From positions 27,978,508 through 28,042,507 of the forward strand of contig CM033718.1 of NCBI GenBank assembly GCA_019671005.1: a stretch of DNA of 64,000 nucleotides. Direction: 5' to 3'. A model generated the notes under the pieces. That model made no database searches and was not told where the DNA came from. It saw only the letters and a list, made by a program, of their open reading frames with translations. Made by a program: the position numbers and the translations under genes. This document shows, in pieces, positions 21,687-34,390 of the stretch. Origin of the DNA: Hibiscus mutabilis (Eukaryota > Streptophyta > Magnoliopsida > Malvales > Malvaceae). Every line of letters begins with the position of its first letter. Positions within the stretch are counted from its first letter, which is position 1.

Positions 21687-24455
21687 TGGCCTGGTCGAGA
21701 ACCAGGTCGGAGTATGCTACCGATGAACTAAACAGTGATCGATACGATAATTCTGTACAATAAGCAATGACAATAAGCCCAACATTCAAGAATGAGTAAT
21801 ATAAAATTTCAATTAATCTATTACGAGTCTATGATTATCCAATTAGGACCAAATTATAACATATACAAGTTTTAGGGACTTAATCACAATTTTAGTATTT
21901 TTAGTTGTCCGATTCTGAAAATTATCTTACTACAGTGAAATACATCATGCCAACAATAAACATACAAATTTTTATACTATTCAGAGTTCATATGCCCATT
22001 TACTTTAGCCATGCAATAATCAGTGACCATTCTGTAAACAATACAAAACTGTAATCTTTATCTTTTAACAAAATTAACTGTCACCGTACAGACACCCTTA
22101 GAGCCGTATCGGTACGCTAAACCTAATTCCAAAATTTCAGATTCAATTGCAATAAACCCGTATCGATACGGTTGAGGGTCGTACCGATACTGGTTGACCG
22201 CGTTGACTGCGTATGGATACGCCTTGACCCCATATCGATACCATTTTTACACCCAAATTCCAATAGCCAAAATCCATACTGATACACCTAGGCCGTATCG
22301 ATACGCCTCTTGTTGACCATCATTAACCTAACCAAATATGCAAGGCCGTATTGTTACGCCATCAACCGTACCGATACGCCTTGCCCTATAATAACAGATT
22401 TTTTCTGGTTTTCATTCAATTTAACCTATCAATCAACGTCGAAATGTAATGAAATTTTACCAGTAAGTTTTAAGCATTAACAACTACTTGCATGCCAAAT
22501 TCTGTGTTGACCTAAATCCATTTACTATGTTTTCACCTCTTAGAGCCAAATATGCACTTTTAATCCTTTTTAACCATTACTAAAAGCCATTTAGGGCCTT
22601 AAACACTATTACAAGATAAGCATGACTTATACACATCAAAAGGGCCATACTTGACTAGTCTAGACACTTTGCCACCATTCTAGGAGTCTATAATGCAAGA
22701 TACATTACTTTAGCCTCGATAGTGACTTGTCCAAAAAGCTTCTCTGGCTCTTATCTCGACCTCTTGACTTCTTAACCTGAGAATGAATGGAAGATGAATG
22801 CATTAGACTTACATAATCTAAGTGAGGTAGCCACAAATAATACATAATCTTTAAAATGCAATGCATCATGCTTAGTTAACATCAAAATAGCAACAACAAC
22901 AACAAACATTATTTTTCATGGTCAATGCTCAATATTATAAACTTGATTCCATATCTTATTGATAGTCACTCTTACAAAGATCTTAGCAATGATTTTGATT
23001 GTCTTTTACTTGGTTTGCCTTGGATCACCGTTGGACCTCATTATGCAATCTCAAAGCACGAAGTAGTGGTTTGTATCAATGCGGTAACAAAAACCAATGC
23101 TTTCGGTGCCCATACTCAATCGAACTAAACCTCCACCTCGCCAAGGGTCGTCACCCTAGATCCGTAACTCATGGACCGTAGTCCCAATACATACATCACA
23201 TATCATGCCAAGGTGTCCAAGGGCTTTTCCTTATTAAGCATTTCTTATGCCACGAATGAGCCTTAGCTCCCATGGTTTGATAGCAATATTAATCATCAAT
23301 TGCAATGATAATAACATTGAACAAGGATTCTGAAAATAATGACAATAATCAATGTTTCATATACCATGTTCCAATGACGTTAACTACCTCAATAACCATG
23401 CTCAATGATAATGGATAAATGACTATATTAATGATTCACGGCCAATGATCAATACTTCAATGACAATAACGATGACGAAATCAATGACAATGATCAATAA
23501 CAATACTATAACAATATGGACAATCGATATTCAATGCAATACCTTACCTCCAATTACCAATGGAGTCCACTAAGTAACCCAATGTAATATCCCTTATTGA
23601 TAACACTACCAAGACTAAAATCAAAGACAATAGATTCGGGAGAGGCACCTAGCCTAATCCCGAGACTTCGACTACTCTCACCACAATATTTTGAAGCTTT
23701 CAAGGCTCTCAGATAAAAATCCCCTTGTTCCTAGCTTTAGGTGAAGTCGATGTATGCTCTTTATCAATTTCTTAAGCTAGGAAATCAATAGAAGGGTGTT
23801 AGAAACAATACTACGATATCGTAATTAACATAACAATACCAAAATCAACACCCAAACTTAAAATAGCTATTAGCTAATAAGATGACCATGGGTAGACAAA
23901 CCCTAACTTGTGATTAAGCTTAATATGTCCATGGAATTTAATGATTGTTTGGGGATTATAGCTTACCCAATCACTTGCAACGATTTGATAACGATAAATC
24001 AAAGAAAATCAACATTTTCAACCTTTAACAATGGAGGTGCTAGCTTGCTTGAAGGAGATAGAGGGAGGTGCTTGCTTACTAAAGCATCGGGTAAGCTCAC
24101 TTCCTTAGCTATTCCCTTTGTTTTAATTGAAGGGGTTTCCTTACAACGAAGGAAGCTCTCCCGGTAATCCCACATATGGGATTTATAATCGAGGAGGGGC
24201 TAATCGCAAGATTAGTCCCTCAACTCTCATTTCCTTGTACTTTTATCCCCAAACTTCCAATTTCTATAATTTAGCCACTAAAAGCTTTCTAATACATTCA
24301 TTAGGGTCCTTAAATAATAACTCGACTCAATTATGGTCTAATATCAATACAATTGACCTTGTGGTCAACATCAATACAATATTTGAACATTTTTTATATA
24401 GGGTTTTTGATCACCGAAACCCATTTCTGACTAGGCCAGATTTTGGGGTATTACA
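21687..24455 (-). repeat. Solo or fragmentary LTR related to Element 3/4
   Basis: The minus-strand start TGTAATACCCC lies at 24455. The other end near 21687 has the hairpin CCTGGT/ACCAGG (21690-21706) but lacks the terminal GTTACA. No purine tract or primer site adjoins it, so a solo or broken LTR fits best. It contains a palindrome cluster (22096-22382) and CAATGA/CAATAA-rich low-complexity sequence (about 23280-23520). The open frames at 22925-23181 and 23910-24639 lie in LTR sequence and show no domain. Confidence 0.65.
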
Positions 24456-26448
24456 CTTTGCCATCCAACAAGTAAGCACCACCATTGTTGTCTTCAACCT
24501 CGAGCTAAGCAAGCACCTCGATTTCATTCTCAAACTTCAATCGATTTTAATACGTCGTTTGAAAGCCTATAACTCACTCAAGAAGTGGAGAAGAACCCCT
24601 CGTCATCTCCAACGAAAGCTAGGCATCAAGGAATTGTAATTCGGGAATCTTGAAAGCTTTGGAATCAAGGTGAGTGTAGTCGTGTCAAGGGATGGGCAAG
24701 GTGACATCTCGTTGCATTCATTTTGTGTTATAATCGCATTTTTGTTTAAGGGCTCAAATAGAGCAAGCATACATGGACTCTAATGGTAAGCATTGTAAGC
24801 TTTGATAACGTTTGATATATTTTTACGTTTATATGTGATATCTGATTCATGCTTGTATATGGACTTTGACATAATTATGCTATGATATGTTATATGGAGC
24901 TAAGGCTCGATTTGCTGTCCGATAAGAATTATGATAAAATATGTGATCTTGGAAATTTGTGGACATTGGATAAAATTGGCATGCCATAGGGTTATTCGAG
25001 CTCACCAAGTAAAGGATTGGACTACGGCCCGGGCTACGGCTTATATGTGGGGGAAAAAAGATGGATTGTGTAAGGGACATTATTTGGAGCTACGGCTTAA
25101 GGCTATGGCCTACTTATGATATGTGTGGTGTATAGGGTAATCCGCGTATCCATTGGTTACCACGTCCATGGAAATGATATGTTGTTATGTTTTACATCTA
25201 CTATATGAAATCATGACAATTTGTTTGAATATGATTTTACACATTTGACGCTATATGAAATGTAACCAAGCATGCCTATATGTCATTCATGCATTTGATA
25301 AACTAGTTGTGCATTTGTTATGGCTACCTCACTAGGCTATGAAAGCCTAACATTTGTGTGTCTCATGCACATTAGGATCTTAAAGTAATCCGACCTTCGG
25401 TCGTGTGTTGCGGTTACAAGTCATTCATACAAGTCATATGTATGCTTATTTTTTGCCTTGAACTCTTAGTAAGGTGGCATATGGTCCAAACATGTTATGT
25501 ATGTGCTTTTTGATGTGTGTGTAATAGCCTAATGGTGACCAAAGGTTTAATGGCTAATATGGTATGGTTGTGAATTGGTTTAACGAGTAAAATGGGCTTA
25601 AATGTGCTAAAAGGTAAAAGCTAGGTAAATGGATTTGAAACACCCTAAAATTCTGTATGCTATTAAAAACATGGATATTAGACTTATTGGTGAAATTTCT
25701 TAATGTTTGGACAACAAATGGTAGGTTAATTCGAATAAAAACTAGCAAAAAATTATCATTATAGGTCACGCATATCGGTAAGAGTGATGGCGTATCAATA
25801 CGGCCTTGTATAATTAGGCCAAGTAAAACAGGGCGTATCAATACGCAAAGGGTGTGTATTGATACGAAGTTGGACAATAATGTCTAAAAAATAAATGGTA
25901 TCGGTACGGCCCTAGGCCGTACCGAAATGAGTCAACGCGTGTCGATACGAGCTTACGTGTATTGATACAGGTTGTTATCCTTGAATATGAAAACACAAAA
26001 ATTTGGCCTAGCATTCTGATACGTCCTTAAGAGTATCTGTACAGAGTTAGATAATTTTGTTAAAAGACTTAGAAAATAGTTTTAAGAAGTTTGCAAACTG
26101 GTCACTAAAACTTGTACAACCTAATTGGATAGGTAAACGGTCTCCGTTAATAACAAAACTTCACAGGTTATTAATTGGTAGATTTAAATATAGTCTAGTA
26201 AAAAGAAACCCCCAATAAGGACCTCTAATTTTGTAAATATTATGATTTAGCCCCTAAGTTCAAAATGGGTTAAAATTGATCTCGAATTGTGTAAGTCTTA
26301 ATAAGATGATTCTGTTAAGCCTTAAAAGAGATTAATAAAATGATCTGAATAAGTTTCCATACTCCAATTAAGCTTTTGAACCTCTGATATGTTTTCTGGT
26401 AGCACTATCTGACCTAGTTCTCTACCAGGCCGAGAAGGGGGCGTTACA
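24456..26448 (+). repeat. Element 3 5' LTR, left-truncated
   Basis: The right end GGGCGTTACA precedes the primer site. The LTR contains a palindrome cluster (25765-26045) and a decayed end hairpin CCTAGT/ACCAGG (26413-26429) with one G-to-A-type mismatch. Compared with the 2.75-kb related LTR in Element 4, about 0.7 kb is missing at the left. Confidence 0.75.
25765..26045 (+). repeat. Palindrome cluster, Element 3 5' LTR
   Basis: Motifs such as CGTATCAATACGG, GTATTGATACG, GTATCGGTACGG and GTGTCGATACGAG are decayed forms of CGTATCGATACG. The cluster starts about 680 bp and stops about 400 bp before the LTR end. A parallel cluster sits at 30095-30380 in the 3' LTR. Confidence 0.8.
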
Positions 26449-26452
26449 TTTG

Positions 26453-26465
26453 TGGTATTAGAGCC
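26453..26465 (+). other. Primer binding site of Element 3
   Basis: TGGTATTAGAGCC lies 4 nt after the LTR end at 26448 and is one transition away from the initiator-Met type. Confidence 0.85.
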
Positions 26466-26607
26466 TAGGTTTAGTCAGTTCTAGGACTAAACTGAAGTTT
26501 GTTATGAGTTTGTATCTGCATATGCCACCAAGGAGTTTATTTTTATATGTTATTTGTGACTTGCAACTTACACGATTAAACCCTTTTTTGTATGATTAGA
26601 TCTAAAA

Positions 26608-27800
26608 ATGTCTGCACCCATTGATAGGCTGCTGTAAATGAACTGCATCCTGGCTCCTGCTCGACAAAGGGGGACAATCTAAGGGTAGAAGTAAGGCTCC
26701 AACAAGTGGGGCCGAACGACCCACCTCATCCTTTTCCGATGCCTCCCGCGTAGTAGGAGTATCTGATGTCAATGGCTGAAATGATTAAAAAAGTGGTCGT
26801 GTCTCTTAGGCAAGAGCCGCCAGGGTAGCATGCTGAAGCACCTTCATGTATTTTGAGATCCCCTATTGATAGGTTTCGTTAGTATCCAGTTTACACCTTC
26901 ACTGGGCAGGACCTAGATAATCTAGAGATAGCAGAGTATTGGCTGGAGAATACTCTTAAAGTTTTGAATAAGCAAATGAAGTACCCTGAGGAACATAAGC
27001 TGGAGTGCGCTCTGACGCTTATCTCCGAAGAAGCTCAGAGCTGGTGGGACATTGTGATGCTCACGGTACCCGAGCATAAAGTCACGTGGGACTTCTTTCT
27101 TCAGGAGTTCCGCAAGAAATACATCAGTGAGCACTACATTGCTGAGAGGCGTAAGAAGTTCCTCAACCTAAGATAAGGAGGAAGACCCATGGAGTAATAT
27201 ATCAACGATTTTTGCAAGTATGCGAGGTATGGTGTTGAGATCATACGCGCGGAAAATGAGAAATGCATAATGTTCATTGATGGCCTCTATGATGAGTTAC
27301 ATCCTCTCTTCACTACCTTAGAGATAGAGGATTTTTAAACCCTATTTAATTGAGACATTGCTACTGAAGAGTCCTAGAAGGCCTATGAAAGAAGAAAAGG
27401 GAACTAAGCCTGGTCTGAAAAGAGGTTCTGAGATGATTCCAAGCCTCCTATGCCTTAGAAGAAGGGTAGACAGTGGGACCAAAGTCTGCCACCTATCAGC
27501 AACTACTAAGGTCGAGATATGTGCCACATTCCCAATCTTCAAGGACATATGTTGCTCGTACAGCTTCAGTTGATAGTAAAGGCGGTTTTGAAAGAGGTTC
27601 ACAGCTTCTTTTGTGTAATTTTTGTTAAAAGAGGCACCTCGAGCAATTCCGCAGACAGTCTGGTTCCTGTTAACTTTGTGGTGAGTCTGGTCACTTTATC
27701 AAGCAGTATCCACAGAATCCAAATGCTCCTACCACTGTGGCTTTTTAGAATAGTCCGAACAAGGGAAGAGAAGAAAAGCAAGTGTAGTCTAGATTAGCGA
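26608..27800 (+). pseudogene. Element 3 gag, broken
   Basis: The likely start is ATG 26608 (MSAPIDR), with several early stops. The best preserved part is 26964-27176, which has the Gag core motif AQSWWD and continues VTWDFFLQEFRKKYIS. A degenerate zinc knuckle (CGESGHFIKQYP, last Cys changed to Tyr) lies near 27675-27715. Gag would form particles; this copy cannot make an intact protein. Confidence 0.8.
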
Positions 27801-27859
27801 GGAGGTCTTGTAACACTGATACTCCTTCGATTGGACGTGATCCTCATACCTCAGCCCAG

Positions 27860-29153
27860 ATGTACCATGTTCGAGGCCGAGAACAAGAAGATGATCCTGA
27901 TCTGATAGCAGGTATAGTGGAATTATGTACCGAACTTGTTTATGCTTTGGTAGATCTAGGCTCCATGCATTCTTTCATTAGTGAACCATTGATTGAAAAG
28001 TATGCTCTAAAATCTGAACCAGTTACTTTTGAGATTGTTGTTTCTAACCCGCTAGGAGATAGTGTGGTTATCCGATGGATCTGTAAAGCTTGTCCTTTGA
28101 GGATCCAAGGGATCCCATTCCCAGCTAACTTAATGGCCTTACCCTTCCATGAGTTCGACCTCATCCTAGGTCTTGATTGGCTAGCTGAACATGAAGCCTG
28201 GGTAGATTGCTCGAAGAAAAAGCTATATCTTCGTGAACTCGGTAAAGAGAACATAACCTTGATGAAAATCGAATCCGAGCCTAGTAAGGCTACCTTGTGT
28301 GTTATGGAATCCAGAGAAGATCCAGTGTTCAAGAATATGCTAATTGTGAAAGAATTTCCTGACGTGTTTCCTGATGAACTTCTGGGACTCTCTCCGATCT
28401 GAGAAGTGGAATTCAGAATCAAAGTGCAACTAGGGATTACACTTGTCTCCATTACCTTGTACCAAATGGCTCCAGTAGAGTTGAAGGAGTTAAAGGCCCA
28501 AATCTAATATGTTTTGGATAAGGGGTTCATTCGACCAAGCTCCTCACCCTGGAGAGCACCAATTTTGTTTTTCAGGAAGAAAGATGGATCGATACGACTA
28601 TACATTGATTACTGTCAGCTGAATAGAGTAACAATTAAGAATAAGTATCCGTTGCCAAGGATTGATGATCTCTTCGGTCAGTTGAAGGATACTTCTATCT
28701 TTTCTAAGATAGATCTGCAATCTGAATACTATCAAATGCAAGTGAAGGAGCTTGATGTTCCAAAGACTGCCTTCCGAACTAGATATGGCCACTATGAGTT
28801 CTTGGTAATACCTTTTGAGCTTACCAATGCACATGTAGCAGTCATAGACTTGATGAACCGTGTGTTTCAGCCCTATCTAGATAGATTTGTGGTTGTGTTC
28901 ATAGATGACATCTTGATCTATTCCAAAGACACAACCACTCATGAAGAACATCTCCGGATTATGCTATAGACTCTTTGGGAGAAACGACTATACGCTAAGT
29001 TTAGCAAATGCGAGTTTTGGCTATCTGAAGTATCCTTTTTGGACATGTGATTTCTTCTACGGGAATTCAAGTTGACCTAGAGAAACCCCTTTCATGGACT
29101 TGATTGTTGCATCCTTGACAAAGCTTCTTCGTAAAGAAACCCCTTGTGTTTCA
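27860..29153 (+). pseudogene. Element 3 protease and partial reverse transcriptase
   Basis: Bases 27860-28402 keep 180 open codons. The protease site reads VDLGSMHSFI, so the DSG or DTG triad is altered to DLG, and LILGLDWLAEHEAWVDC follows. RT is open at 28514-28969 with KYPLPRIDDLF, FSKIDLQSEYYQM and the catalytic FIDDILIY. An internal deletion removes part of the connection near 29083, and the sequence switches to LTR near 29153. RNase H and integrase are absent. Confidence 0.85.
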
Positions 29154-30781
29154 TATGTGATATCCGATTTATGCTTGTATATGGATTTTAATATAATTAT
29201 GCTATGATATGTTATGTGGAGCTAAGGCTTGATTTGCTATCTGATATGATGTGATCCAGAAGGTAAGAATTATGATAAAATATGTGATCTTAGACATTTG
29301 TGGACATTAGATACAATTAGCATGCCATAGGGTTATTCGAGCTCACCAAGTAAGGGCTTGGACTACGTCCGTGGCTACGACCTATATGTGGGGGAGAAAA
29401 GGATGGATTGTGTAAGGGACATTATTCGGAGCTACGGCTTAAGGCTATAGCCTATTTCTAATATGTGTGGTGTACAAGGGAATCCGCGTATCCATTGGTT
29501 ACCACATCTAAGGAAATGATATGTTGTTATGTTCTACATCTACTATATGAAATCATGACAATTTGTTTGAATATGATTTTATACGATTGGCGCTAAATGA
29601 AATGTAACCAAGCATGCCTATATGTCATTCATGCATTTGATAAACTAGTTGTGCATTTTTATGACTACCTCACTAGGCTATGTAAGCCTAACATTCGTGT
29701 GTCTCATGCATTTTAGGATCTTAAAGTAATCCGGCCTTCGATCATGTGTTGCGGTTACAAGTCATATGTATGCTTATCTTTTTCTTTGAACTCCTAGTAA
29801 GGTGGCATATGGTCCAAACATGTTATGTATGTGCTTTTTGATGTATGTGTAATATCCTAATGGTTACCAAAGGTTTAATGGCTAATATGGTATGGTTGTT
29901 AATTGGTTTAACTAATAAAATGGGCTTAAATGTGCTAAAAGGTAAACACTAGGTAAATGGATTCGAAATGCCCTAAAATTTTGTATGCTATTAAAAACAT
30001 GGATATTAGACTTACTGGTAAAATTTGGTAATGTTTGGACAACAAATGGTAGGTTAATTCGAATAAAAACCAGTAAAAATCTATCACTACAGGTCAGACG
30101 TATCGTTACGGGTGATGGCGTATCGATATGGCCTTGTATAATTAGGCTAAGTAAAACAGGGCGTATTGATACAAAAAGGGTGTGTATCGATACGAATTTG
30201 GAAATTAGGGTCCAAAAAATAAATGGTATCGATACGGCCTTAGGCCGTACCGAAACGAGTCAACTTAGTCAACTCGTGTCGATACGAGCTTAGGTGTATT
30301 TATACGGGTTGTTATCCTTGAATCTGAACTCAAAAATTTGGCCTAGCGTACCGATACGGCCTTAAGGGTATCGGTACGGTGGTAGTTAATTCTATTAAAA
30401 GAATTAGAAACCAGTTTTGAGAAGTTTGCAAAATGGTCATTAAAACTTGTACAGCCTAATTGGATAGGTAAGCGATCTCCGTTAATAACAAAACTTCACA
30501 GGTAATTAATTGGTAGGTTTAATTTTCGTCTAGTAAAAAGAAATCCCTAATAAGGACCTCTAATTTTGTAAAAATTATGATTTAGCCCCTAAGTTCAAAA
30601 AGGATTAAAACTGATCTTGAATTGTGCAAGTCTTAATAAGACGATTCTGTTAAGCCTTAAAAGAGATTAAAAAAACAGTTTGTATAAGTTTTTGTACTCC
30701 GATTAAGCTTCTGGACCTTCGATGTGTTTTCTGGTAGCACTTTCTAATTCGGTTCTCTACCAGGCCGAGAAGGGGCGTTAC
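29154..30781 (+). repeat. Element 3 3' LTR, left-truncated
   Basis: It aligns with 24830-26448, starting TATGTGATATC and ending GGGGCGTTACA. It contains a palindrome cluster at 30095-30380. It joins directly to RT coding sequence without a purine tract, so a deletion fused pol to the LTR. Confidence 0.8.
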
Positions 30782-30876
30782 AGTGGTCAAGTGAATACAA
30801 TATTTGGGCCTTTCCGATGTAGGGTTTCTGATTGTCGAAACCCATTTCCGACTAGACCGGATTTCGGGATGTTACA
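30782..30876 (-). repeat. Element 4 3' LTR, proximal fragment
   Basis: These 95 bp are the start of the minus-strand LTR (TGTAACATCCCGAAATCCGG at 30876). They continue the fragment at 20646-21000 across the nested insertion. The purine tract reads ACTCTCCCCCTTAAG on the plus strand at 30877-30891. Confidence 0.8.
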
Positions 30877-30945
30877 ACTCTCCCCCTTAAGAAAAATTCA
30901 TCCTCAAATTTTCACCTAAATCGAAGAAATGTGGATATTTCTTCT

Positions 30946-32424
30946 TCATTGACTCCTTGGTTCCCAAGTTGCTTCTTCACTGGAATGGCTCCTCCAGAGC
31001 ATATTGACTAATGGTACAAATTTGTTGCGAAGCCTTTTAACTTCATTTGCAAGAATCTTAACTGGTTCTTCCTGGTAGGACAAATTCGGTTGAAGTTCCC
31101 CAGTCTCAGGTTCAATAACATGCGAGGGATCAAAATGATACTTCCGGAGCATCGATACGTGAAACACATCTTGTTCAGTTCTGAGGGCAAACGGTAAATG
31201 ATATGCCAATGGGGTGACTTTTTTAATAACCTCGAAATGTCCAATGAATTGGGGACTCAATTTTCCCTTTTTGCCAAATCTCAGAACATTCTTCCATGGT
31301 GAGACTTTAAGGAAGGCTTTCTCACCAACTTCGTATTGGATATCCATTCGTTTAAGATCAGCATAGGCCTTTTGTCAATCAAAGACAACTTTCAAGAGAT
31401 CATGGATGATGGTAACCCGTTCTTCGATTTCCCAAAGTAAGTTGCGGCCCAACATCTTACCTTCACCGAGTTCAGACCAACACAATGGAGTTCTGCAATG
31501 TCTGCCATACAACGCTTCATACGGTGCCATTTTAATCGAAGCTTGATAACTATTGTTTTAGGAAAACTCAATATGGGGTAGGGACTTTTCCCATGATATG
31601 CCAAAGTCAATGATACACGCTCGTAGCATGTCCTCCAAGATTTGGATTACCCTTTCTGACTGGCCATCAGTCTGAGGGTGAAAGACAATGCTAAGATTAA
31701 CTCTAGTGCCTAGAGCTTCTTGCAATGTTCTCCAAAATCGAGAAGCAAATCATGGATCTCGATCAGAGATAATAGATTGTGGCACTCCATGAAGTCGGAT
31801 AACTTCCTTGATATACAAATCAGCTAACCTTGGAAGACCATAGTCCATTCTAACCGGTACGAAGCGTGCTGACTTGGTGAAAAGATCCACAATGACCCAA
31901 ATAGCATCATGTTTAGATGGGGTTAAGGGAAGACCACTGACAAAATCCATTGTGATCTTCTACTTCTATTGTAGAAATTCAATAGGTTGCAATAACCCAG
32001 TAGGAACATGATGCTCAGACTTGACATGTTGGCACGTGAGACATTTAGATATGTAATCAATTATGACCTGCTTCATACCTGGCCACCACTAGAGCTCACA
32101 AAGATCCTTGTACATTTTCACGAAACCCAAATAAGCAGAGAATGAGCTCGAATGAGCTTCCTTGAGGATATCATGATGTAGAGATTCATCATTGGGCACA
32201 CAAACTCGGTCACAGAAACATAGAAGTCCTTCATAATTGATCATAAAGTCAGGATTATCTTGAAGCTTAGAGATAATGGATTGAAGTTCCGAGTCTTGCT
32301 CTTGCAATGCTTTAATCCTTGAAACGATGGTAGACTGAACTTGAAGTTCAGCAACAAGACAATGATGCTTCTGAAGTATGAAATGAGCATTAATATCGCT
32401 AGGGATACAATAGAACGATTTCAT
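30946..32424 (-). pseudogene. Element 4 integrase with chromodomain-like tail, broken
   Basis: The ORF at 31347-30946 carries the integrase C-terminus (KAFLKVSPWKN, DVFHVSMLRKY) and a chromodomain-like end SSEEATWE. The catalytic core lies upstream on the minus strand (31950-31392) with IWVIVDLFTK, IISDRDP and QTDGQSERVIQ, so all three acidic residues are visible. The zinc-binding part has CLTCQHVKSEHH near 32010-32045. The linker ORF is 32424-32089. Stops separate the parts. Confidence 0.87.
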
Positions 32425-32940
32425 AGTGAGTCAATTTTCCATACAATGCATAAGATGTAATAACGATACTTACCAGGTGAAGGTTTGCAGTTGAGTGCAT
32501 TAGCTACAACGTTCGCCTTTCCTGGATGATAATCAATGACGAGGTCATAGTTCTTGAGGAGTTCCATCCATCTTCGTTGCCAAAGATTTAGCTCTTTCTG
32601 AGTCAATAGTTATTTAAGGCTTTTATGATCGGTGAAGAGATAACACTTTTCTCCGTAGAGACAGTGTCTCCAGATTTTCAACGCAAATACAACCGCAGCC
32701 AACTCCAGATCGTAAGTGGGATAATTAATCTCATGTGGCTTAAGTTGTCTCGAAGCATATGCAATAACCTTGCCCTCTTGCATCAATACAATCCTAACCC
32801 GAGATGTGATGCATCACTATAAACTGTATAATAGTTTCCTGACTCGGGTTTGGTTAGGAATGGTGCATGAGTCAACACTTGTTTCAATTGGTCAAATCTT
32901 CGCTATTGTTCCTCGTTCCAGACGAATAAGGTTTCATTCC
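32425..32940 (-). pseudogene. Element 4 RNase H, broken
   Basis: On the minus strand the motifs YSDASHLGLG (near 32830), QKELNLWQRRWMELL and YHPGKANVVANAL (32600-32490) are visible across stops. The first catalytic aspartate is kept. The enzyme would remove RNA from the RNA-DNA hybrid. Confidence 0.82.
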
Positions 32941-33210
32941 ATAATAATTTAGTTAGTGGGGCTGCTAACACAGAAAATGCTTTGACAAATCTCCTATAGT
33001 AGCTAGAAAGACCAAGGAAACTTCTCACCTCGTCAACATTCTTCGGTGGATGCTAATCAAGAATGGTTTGTATTTTTTCGGGTCAACTTGAATGCCCGTA
33101 GCCGATACAATATGCCCAAGGAAGGCAACTTTGGTAAGCCAAAACTCGCATTTATTGAATTTGGCGAACAACTGCTTCTCTTGAAGAGTTTGAAGCACAA
33201 CACAAAGATG

Positions 33211-33693
33211 TTAAAGGTGTTCCACAATATTCTTGGAATAAATTAGAATGTCATCAATGAATACCACTAAGAATTTATCGAGATAGGGTCCAAAAACCCG
33301 ATTCATTAAATTCGTAAAAGTTGTTCGTGCATTGGTTAGCCCAAATGGCATCACCAAGAATTCGTAGTGACCATATCTCGTACAGAAAGTAGTTTTGGGT
33401 ACATCACAATCTTTAACCCTCATTTGATAATACCCGAACCTTAAATCAATCTTTGAAAAGTTAGAGGAATCCTTAAGCTGATAGAATAGGTCGTCAATCC
33501 TTGGTAATGGATACTTGTTCTTGATGCTTACCTTATTCAATTGTCGATAAACGATACATAGTCTCATAGAACCATCCTTCTTCTTCATAAATAGAACCAG
33601 AGACTCCCAAGGTGAGGAAATCGGTTGGACGAAGCCCTTATCAAGCAAATTGTGAATCTGGGCCTTCAATTCTTTCAGCTCGACGACTGCCAT
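33211..33693 (-). pseudogene. Element 4 reverse transcriptase, long open piece
   Basis: 160 open codons on the minus strand contain GFVQPISSPW, KYPLPRIDDLF, FSKIDLRFGYYQM, PFGLTNA and the catalytic box FIDDILIY. The palm and fingers are nearly intact. A stop and frame change cut it off from the RT end and from RNase H (about 32940-33210). Confidence 0.88.
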
Positions 33694-34294
33694 TTGATAC
33701 GTTACAATTTAAACTAGAGTAGTTTTCGGGTTGCACTTCGATGCCAAACTCTATGTCATGGGTTAGAGGTAAACTCAAAAGCTCACTAGGGAAGACATCA
33801 GGGAATTCACACACGATGTCAATATTAGATAAACGAGGTTTATCCTTGGCTTTTGACGACAAGGCATACAATGAAGGGTTTCAAGAATTCATCAGAGCAA
33901 TGCTTTCCTTGCTAGGGCCTCGAAGATATAACTTCCTCTTACTACAATCCACCCAAGCTTGATGTTTACTAAGACAGTCCAAGACTAGTATGAAATCAAA
34001 CTCGTGGATTGGTAAGGCTAATAAATCAGCCAAAAATGGAATCCCTTGGATCATCAAGAGGCAGTTCTTCCACACAAATCTTATGGTGACATGGTTACCC
34101 AATCGATTAGTCATAGAGATCTTCGATGCTATAGGTTCAGAAGACATGCTATGCTTTTTGACCAGCACAGTGCTTATAAAAGAGTGGCTAGAACCAGGGT
34201 CAATCAATGCATATAAAGAGTGGGAATACAATTCAACAGTACCTGCAATGACATCAGGTTCATTATCTTCCTCCTGGCTCCTTGCATGATACAT
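33641..34294 (-). pseudogene. Element 4 aspartic protease region
   Basis: The ORF at 34294-33881 (137 codons) contains the active-site region ALIDPGSSHSFI, where the triad reads DPG, and LVLDCLSKHQAWVDC, a worn form of the usual ILGLDWL motif. The following ORF (33871-33641) reads EFPDVFPSELL, the spacer before RT. Confidence 0.83.
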
Positions 34295-34390
34295 TTGGGC
34301 AGATGCTTTTGATTCCTTCTTATTTGATGGTTTTCTCGAGCCACTAGGTTTCCTTGTAGCTCCCGATGGTCCTTGCCTAGATCCCTTGCC

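Larger units (their letters stand above)
24456..30781 (+). mobile_element. Element 3: Tekay/Del-like element, plus strand, internally deleted, nested in Element 4
   Basis: A left-truncated 5' LTR (24456-26448), primer site, gag, protease and RT are followed by an abrupt junction near 29153 to mid-LTR sequence, ending at GTTACA 30781. RNase H and integrase are missing. Both LTR copies align over about 24830-26448 and 29154-30781. The bases at the right edge, GTGGT, also occur at 20997-21001, a possible target duplication, but the LTR start is lost. Confidence 0.8.

Noticed and set aside
22925..23181. Overlapping ORFs of 60-67 codons
   Set aside because: Short, in LTR sequence, no domain; matching LTR regions elsewhere are full of stops.
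24127..24639. 170-codon ORF
   Set aside because: It crosses the boundary at 24455 between two LTRs of opposite orientation, so it cannot be an inherited gene.
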